64,000 nucleotides of DNA from DASRHT01 sp035293765 (GTDB lineage Bacteria > Chloroflexota > Ktedonobacteria > Ktedonobacterales > Ktedonobacteraceae): assembly GCA_035293765.1 (NCBI GenBank), contig DATGMF010000088.1, positions 1-64,000 on the forward strand. The letters run 5' to 3'. The position numbers and the translations under genes were made by a program. The notes beneath the pieces were generated by a model, which saw only the letters and a list, made by a program, of their open reading frames with translations, ran no database searches and was not told the DNA's origin. Shown here piece after piece: positions 59,062 to 64,000 of this stretch. Position 1 is the first letter of the stretch; each line of letters opens with the position of its first letter.

Positions 59062-61767
59062 CTATGAGGTCTGATATGCGTTATTGTCCTGTTCTTCCGC
59101 AGTCACGGGAGGCTCGACGAGTGGCAGATAAAAGCTAAATACCGAACCTTCATTGGGAACGGTATGCTCCAACCAGAGTTTGCCGCCCATCGCTTCAACG
59201 TAGCGGCGACAGATATACAGTCCGAGCCCGGAGCCGCGCACAGGCGTGGTGAGTGAGCGTGTGGCGCGCACAAACTTCTCAAAGATCCTCTCTCTATCTT
59301 CCTGCAAGATACCCTCGCCCTGGTCTAATACCCGCACCAGTACCACCGGCATAGCCCCTTGCTCAATCAGCTCTTCATGATCGATCTGGCCCTCCGGCAT
59401 CAGAGACGCAACCTGAGCGAGCGTCGTCGCGAGGGCGGTAATCTGAATATGGCTCTCCTGCGGAGAATACTTTGTGGCATTCTCAAGCAAATTTGCCAGC
59501 ACCTGGCGAATGCGTGGCCCATCGCCTTTGATCCAGAGCTGGGGATCAATCTGAAGTGTTATCTCCTGCCGGGCGCTGAATGCAATCATAGTGGCCGCCA
59601 TCTCGGCAGCGGCAAGCACCTGCACAGGCTCAATCTGGAGCTCTAGATTTTTCTCCACCGCGCTGATATTCGCCGCCTCGGTCATGCTTGAAACCAGATC
59701 GATAAGCTGTTGGGCCGCGCTGGCAATCTTGCCAGCATAGCGCGAAACATTCTGTGGGGATACACGCGCGCTCTGGCGCTTCAAAAGCGTCGAATATCCA
59801 CTAATTGCACTGAGAGGGGTGCGTAGCTCGTGGGAGGCTGTGACCAGGAATTCATCTTTGAGCTTATCGAGGCGTTGGAGCTCTGCATACGCTTCCTGTT
59901 TCTCCTCAAAAAGTTGCGCGTTGCGAATGGCGCTTGTTGCCTGAGCGCAAATAGCCAGCAGGGTGCCAATCTCTTTAGGTCGGAAAATACGGCTCTCTGT
60001 CGGCGTGGGTACAGCGAGGATACCAACTAAGGCCGCCTGGGAGGTCATGGGAATCATCAACATACGCCGAGCGTGCAGTTCTTCCAGAAAGATCGCCCCT
60101 CCCTCTTCACTGTTCTGAGCCAGCTCATCCAATTTAGCGGCATCGAGATAGAAGAAGCCCTCCTGCACCAGTTGCTCCAGAAACGTTCTTTTAAATGGGA
60201 GACGAATCGTTTTTATCAGTTCAGCATGCCCCCCTTTACCCCCTGGCGGCTCGACCTCAGGCAAGCCGCTGCCATCGTCCATCATATTGACGCTGCTCGG
60301 CGCGTAAAGGGCGTGTGCGACCAGTTCTTCTTTGGTGGGTGAGAGCTGAAAGAACACGCACATATTCACCTTTATCACCATTGCCACCGACTCGACCAGG
60401 TTGTTAAGCAACTCGGTCATATCCAATACCGAGCTGATGGACTGGAGCGCGCTATTCACGGCTGCCAGTTGCTCCTCGCGCTGCCTCGCCTCCTTGAGCA
60501 GATAGCGATCTCGTTCGTACAGCTTCGCATTCTCAATACTGACCGTGACGATCTGCACCATCGTCTCCAGCACCTGGATCTCCTCAGAATGATAGGCATT
60601 GGGGCGCTTACTGGATAGCGAAAGAGAACCAATCACGCGATTAAACATCTTCATGGGGAGGAGAAGAAACGACTCGGCCTGCCGTTGATCGCCCCAGACG
60701 CCATTGAGGAGCTCGTAGTACAGATTGGCCTGCTGCGGATCCTGGGCCGGAGAGAAATGGAGCGTATGCTTTTCTTTTTGCGTCACCTGCCACCATAAGG
60801 GCCGATCCTCCTTCAACGCCACTACCGGCTGCTCGGTCAGACCCTCGATGCGCGCTCCGTGCCAGATAGCAAAAACATCATAGATCCTCTCAGTGTCGCG
60901 GTCATAGAGGGTCAGCAACATCGAAGAAACATCTACGACCTGCGCAGCAAACTGGTAGATATTTTCCACCAGATTTGACAATTTCACTGAGGTTGGAAAG
61001 GCGGTACTGATCTCCTGCAACAACTGGAGGTACTCGCTGGTCCGGCTCTTTGAATAACGCAAACGCTCGTTTTGCAAATAAAGGGCAACGCGCTCGGCGT
61101 ACTGGCTTGCCTGAGCACACTGCTTCGGTTGGAACGTTGCTTTGCCAGCAGGAGCTGCCTGATAGAGCACAACGACCCCCAGCATACTCAACTTCGTAGC
61201 TCTGCTATGTATTTCATCTGTCAGCGTAGCCTCCCGGATCGGCACGCTGAGATAGGTCATGGGCACAACATCTGCCTGAAAGGAGTGGCCCTGCAAGTAG
61301 ATATTGAGGTATTCTTCCTGACTTACTATAAAAGCTTCATTGCTGGCCCAGGTATGGCCGATCAACCCCTGACCAAAGGGGCACGCGGAGCCAACCGCAA
61401 AAAGTTCGCACTGCTGCGGGGAGACTTCTTCCAGATCAAACGTTGAGCGCGTATTATACGGCTCTCGGCCTGCTGCGGACGGCGTTGGGGACGCAGTATC
61501 CTCTTCCAGAGGGACAGTCCATCGTCCGGGGAGCCGAAAGTTTTTGATCCCCAGAGGCGTATGAGATGGTAAGGCTGCTTGAGTTGCATTACGCAAACGC
61601 ACATGCAGAGCGATGCGCATTTGGCTGACCCCCTCATCGTAGAGGGCGATGCACGCTCCATGAGCAGTGAATCGTTCCATCATCTGCTTTAATAGCAGTT
61701 TGAGCAATGATGGTGAGTAGACTTTGTTATGATCCGAGCCAGAATTACCCCAAACAGAGGTAGACAT
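59062..61767 (-). CDS. Multi-GAF sensor histidine kinase
   Basis: About 901 residues from MSTSVWGNSGSDHN, with GAGGAG 7 nt upstream. Three GAF-like sensor domains are seen (about 15-230; 250-400; 440-610), then HisKA with the phosphoacceptor His in ASHELRTPLSAISGYSTL. The HATPase has N box LLENATKYSP, G1 LDQGEGILQEDRERIFEKF and G2 GSGLGLYICRRYVE. No transmembrane segment, so it senses a cytosolic or diffusible signal. No response regulator is adjacent (orphan). Convergent with the DUF2795 gene. Confidence 0.93.
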   Translation of the reverse strand: MSTSVWGNSGSDHNKVYSPSLLKLLLKQMMERFTAHGACIALYDEGVSQMRIALHVRLRNATQAALPSHTPLGIKNFRLPGRWTVPLEEDTASPTPSAAGREPYNTRSTFDLEEVSPQQCELFAVGSACPFGQGLIGHTWASNEAFIVSQEEYLNIYLQGHSFQADVVPMTYLSVPIREATLTDEIHSRATKLSMLGVVVLYQAAPAGKATFQPKQCAQASQYAERVALYLQNERLRYSKSRTSEYLQLLQEISTAFPTSVKLSNLVENIYQFAAQVVDVSSMLLTLYDRDTERIYDVFAIWHGARIEGLTEQPVVALKEDRPLWWQVTQKEKHTLHFSPAQDPQQANLYYELLNGVWGDQRQAESFLLLPMKMFNRVIGSLSLSSKRPNAYHSEEIQVLETMVQIVTVSIENAKLYERDRYLLKEARQREEQLAAVNSALQSISSVLDMTELLNNLVESVAMVIKVNMCVFFQLSPTKEELVAHALYAPSSVNMMDDGSGLPEVEPPGGKGGHAELIKTIRLPFKRTFLEQLVQEGFFYLDAAKLDELAQNSEEGGAIFLEELHARRMLMIPMTSQAALVGILAVPTPTESRIFRPKEIGTLLAICAQATSAIRNAQLFEEKQEAYAELQRLDKLKDEFLVTASHELRTPLSAISGYSTLLKRQSARVSPQNVSRYAGKIASAAQQLIDLVSSMTEAANISAVEKNLELQIEPVQVLAAAEMAATMIAFSARQEITLQIDPQLWIKGDGPRIRQVLANLLENATKYSPQESHIQITALATTLAQVASLMPEGQIDHEELIEQGAMPVVLVRVLDQGEGILQEDRERIFEKFVRATRSLTTPVRGSGLGLYICRRYVEAMGGKLWLEHTVPNEGSVFSFYLPLVEPPVTAEEQDNNAYQTS

Positions 61768-61975
61768 GGATAGCTCCTCGTATCTTAGCCGCAAGCATCC
61801 GGTAGCACATAGTATCAAGTAGCATATCACACGCCTGTACTATATTCAACCTGCGTTGAATATCTTCAGATTTGACAACATCCACACGCCAGGGCTATGA
61901 TGCTAACTATAAACGCCACGCCTGTAAACAATACTGAACAGGTCGTTGATGCCTCACGCACCAAAGGAGCAATTT

Positions 61976-63247
61976 ATGACAGAAACCACAGCCAATGGCA
62001 CTGTGTTTTATACGCATACACTTAAAAACGGCTTGCAGATTGTAGGTCAGCCAATGCCCGACTTCGAATCGGTGGCTGTTTCATATTATGTACGCACAGG
62101 CTCACGCGACGAACCAGATCCCGCCATAGCGGGGGTTTCTCACTTCCTGGAACATATGGTTTTTAAAGGGACCCAGAACCTGGACTGGCAAGAGATCACG
62201 CTCGCCTTCAACAAAATCGGGGCCGAACTCAACGCTTTCACCTCGCATGAATCCACCGTCTATTTTGCTCGCGTACTTGGCGAGTATCTGGATCGCGCAG
62301 TCGAATTATTGAGCGACATGATGCATCCGCGCCTGGCAGAGAGCGACTTCGAAACGGAAAAAGAGGTCATCATTAACGAGATTGCGCGCTCCGAAGATCA
62401 ACCCTACAACATCACCTATCGTCGCCTGATGCAAACCTATTTCGGCGATCATCCACTGGGACATGATGTGCTAGGGTCGCGCACAAGCATTCGAGAGATG
62501 CATATTGAGCAGATGCGCAACTACTGGCAGCGCCGCTACGCTGCCAACAACATGATTCTGGCCGTTGCGGGCAAATTCGACTGGGATCATATTGTGCAAC
62601 TGGCGGAGCGGCTTGCAGGCGACTGGCGTACAGGGAATGCCGGGCGAGACGTCAGCCATTACGAGCCTGCCAGTGCGATTAATAACATCATCGTTGACCA
62701 GAAGCTCAAACAGCAGATCATGATTATCGGCATGCCCGCCGTTGATATCAAACATCCAAATTACTATGCTGCCATTCTCGGCAATAGCATTCTCGGCGAT
62801 AACGATGGCTCGCGCCTTTACTGGAATATTCACCAGCGCGGGCTGGCCGAATCCGCCAGCGCGGGACTCTGGGCTATGGAAGGCACCGGAGTTATGCTGA
62901 TGGAAGCCAATTCAAGGCCGCAGGATGCCCCCCGTGTGCTCAAACTGCTCCGTGCCGAATTGGATAGCCTGCTGGAGGATGGAGTATATGATGATGAACT
63001 GCGCCGCGCTAAAGACAAGTGGATCAGCGGGCTCGTGCTGAGCAGTGAATCAACGTTTTCGCGCATGCGCTCACTCGCCAGTGATTGGGTGACGGAAGGA
63101 CGCCTGGTTAGCATCGAAGAAGAGATTGAACGCATCGAAAAAGTGACGAAAGAAGACGTAATGCGTGCGCTCCATCATTTCCCCATCCGCGAAAAGCAGG
63201 TACTTACAACCTTAGGTCCGCTAAGTGAAGCAGAATTGCTGGCATAG
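61976..63247 (+). CDS. M16-family zinc peptidase (insulinase/processing-peptidase type)
   Basis: About 423 residues from MTETTANGTVFYTHTL, with AAAGGAG 7 nt upstream. The inverted zinc motif HxxEH is HFLEH in VSHFLEHMVFKGTQN, with the third ligand Glu in ETEKEVIINEIARSED. The C-terminal half (LYWNIHQRGLAESASAGLWAMEG) fits the non-catalytic M16 domain. Single-chain enzymes of this size act as homodimers, cytosolic or secreted. No signal peptide is visible. It is monocistronic, divergent from the histidine kinase. Confidence 0.94.
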   Translation: MTETTANGTVFYTHTLKNGLQIVGQPMPDFESVAVSYYVRTGSRDEPDPAIAGVSHFLEHMVFKGTQNLDWQEITLAFNKIGAELNAFTSHESTVYFARVLGEYLDRAVELLSDMMHPRLAESDFETEKEVIINEIARSEDQPYNITYRRLMQTYFGDHPLGHDVLGSRTSIREMHIEQMRNYWQRRYAANNMILAVAGKFDWDHIVQLAERLAGDWRTGNAGRDVSHYEPASAINNIIVDQKLKQQIMIIGMPAVDIKHPNYYAAILGNSILGDNDGSRLYWNIHQRGLAESASAGLWAMEGTGVMLMEANSRPQDAPRVLKLLRAELDSLLEDGVYDDELRRAKDKWISGLVLSSESTFSRMRSLASDWVTEGRLVSIEEEIERIEKVTKEDVMRALHHFPIREKQVLTTLGPLSEAELLA

Positions 63248-63434
63248 CTGCAAAGATACGAGCAGGGATGGGACGTTTTTGACGTAGGGTCCTGTTCCTG
63301 CTTTTCTACCCCTCTGCGATGTTTCTTTGCTACTACTATAACATAGAGTTGATCAAAAACATATTTTACTCGTATCGTTTTATACCTTTCTATCATCATT
63401 TCCTCATATGCCATAATTTTAATCCTTTTTCTAC

Positions 63435-63463
63435 TTGACTTACCTCTTCACAGGCTTTATAAC
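63435..63463 (+). promoter_or_regulatory. Promoter of the XRE regulator
   Basis: TTGACT (63435-63440), 17-nt spacer, TATAAC (63458-63463); the ATG follows at 63492. Confidence 0.7.
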
Positions 63464-63491
63464 ATCGAAAAGTGTATAAAGTGAGGTAGGC

Positions 63492-64000
63492 ATGAGGAAA
63501 CACAATGCGTTATTGAAATCAGCCCGGCTCAGAAAAAGCTGGACGGCTGAATTTGTAAGTGGTCAGGTCGGGGTTAGTCGTGACACCTACATTCGCTGGG
63601 AAGCTGGCATGCAAACGCCGCGCCACTCCTCACTCAACGCACTCTGCAGAGTCTTTGGGATGTCCCCCGCAGAATTGGGATTCGCGGATCTTGCCGACAA
63701 GAAAGCGCCAGAGCATAATGCAGGAGCGAGGAGCAAGAGAATCGCTTCGACAAATATCCCCTCTTTGGACCAGGAGCAGCTTGATCCATCGGAGGCGCTC
63801 ACCTTGTGGGCGATGGGCCTCGCTTCTTGCTGGCAACTCTATATGATGGGGGGACAGGAAGAACTGACGCAACTACTGCCAGTTTATCTGACAAATCTGA
63901 ACAAACCGACGCTCCAGCCAGGGCCAGATCAGCAGCCAGCGGCTCGTCTCATGGCGCAAGCCTACCAACTCAGCGCGCTGCTGGCAATGCAGCGAGGAGA
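63492..64000 (+). CDS. XRE-family HTH regulator, N-terminal part (runs off the window)
   Basis: At least 169 residues, open to the window end. The helix-turn-helix (about 7-60) has LLKSARLRKSWTAEFVSGQ, GVSRDTYIRWEAGMQTPRH and LCRVFGMSPAELGFADL. After a linker come helices that resemble the start of TPR/NB-ARC-type regulators (ALTLWAMGLASCWQLYMMGG; MAQAYQLSALLAMQRG). AGGTAGG is the ribosome binding site. It is probably the same regulator class as the gene at 14784-17348, but without visible NB-ARC so far. Confidence 0.85.
   Translation, partial: MRKHNALLKSARLRKSWTAEFVSGQVGVSRDTYIRWEAGMQTPRHSSLNALCRVFGMSPAELGFADLADKKAPEHNAGARSKRIASTNIPSLDQEQLDPSEALTLWAMGLASCWQLYMMGGQEELTQLLPVYLTNLNKPTLQPGPDQQPAARLMAQAYQLSALLAMQRG

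Overview
The window looks like chromosome of a large-genome bacterium. The best guess is class Ktedonobacteria (Chloroflexota). That guess is an inference from gene mix, not from a marker gene. It rests on long TPR and STAND-type proteins, two class A penicillin-binding proteins, baseplate-J-like surface proteins, unusual lanthipeptide genes, and dispersed short palindromic repeats ending in CCCTAC. No phage genome, plasmid origin or CRISPR array is visible.

Layout. 0.1-6.4 kb (minus strand): a redox operon (FAD/NAD oxidoreductase, 2x[4Fe-4S] ferredoxin, haem-type membrane subunit), a small membrane protein, and a GAF histidine kinase with a NarL-type regulator. 6.5-8.9 kb: the PcrA/UvrD helicase. 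9.2-24 kb: a composite lanthipeptide island, visibly more AT-rich than its flanks up to about 19 kb. Its left half is a class III set on the minus strand: a 32-aa precursor with a labionin/avionin motif, a LanD cysteine decarboxylase, a LanKC synthetase broken by one amber codon and one 1-nt insertion, and an MFS exporter. Its right half is a class I set: a 56-aa precursor with an FELDIRI leader box, an S41 protease, LanC and full-length LanB. A XRE/NB-ARC/TPR regulator sits between the halves. A degenerate tRNA-Glu-like element lies just upstream of the class III precursor, and a roughly 65-bp promoter-like element is duplicated ahead of the regulator and ahead of lanC.

24-31.5 kb: a PHP phosphoesterase, two paralogous class A PBPs, and an HTH-GNAT protein. 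31.6-36.4 kb (plus strand): a tightly spaced operon of small and surface-type proteins, ending in an intact TnpB-type RuvC nuclease, behind a promoter overlaid with nested inverted repeats. 36.5-43.4 kb: a MerR-like regulator, oligoendopeptidase F, an unknown protein, a carotenoid/desaturase pair and a copper-storage four-helix protein. 43.5-43.7 kb: a solitary 5S rRNA with its own promoter and processing stem. 44.7-50.5 kb (minus strand): tRNA-Leu, tRNA-Gly, tig, clpX, lon, with no clpP. 50.8-54 kb: ppk1, a secreted CHAP hydrolase and tRNA-Phe.

54.5-59 kb: a candidate undescribed ribosomal-peptide system. It has a strong promoter with an operator palindrome, a 33-aa peptide gene, an attenuator-like hairpin, an M50 membrane metalloprotease with a possible PqqD-like N-terminus, a large TPR protein with a degenerate ATPase-like head, and a DUF2795 protein. 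59-64 kb: a multi-GAF histidine kinase, an M16 peptidase, and the start of a XRE regulator that runs off the window.

Main limits: all family calls are by eye; start codons were chosen from Shine-Dalgarno spacing; no database search was possible. The 8909-9189 stretch holds nothing I can support.
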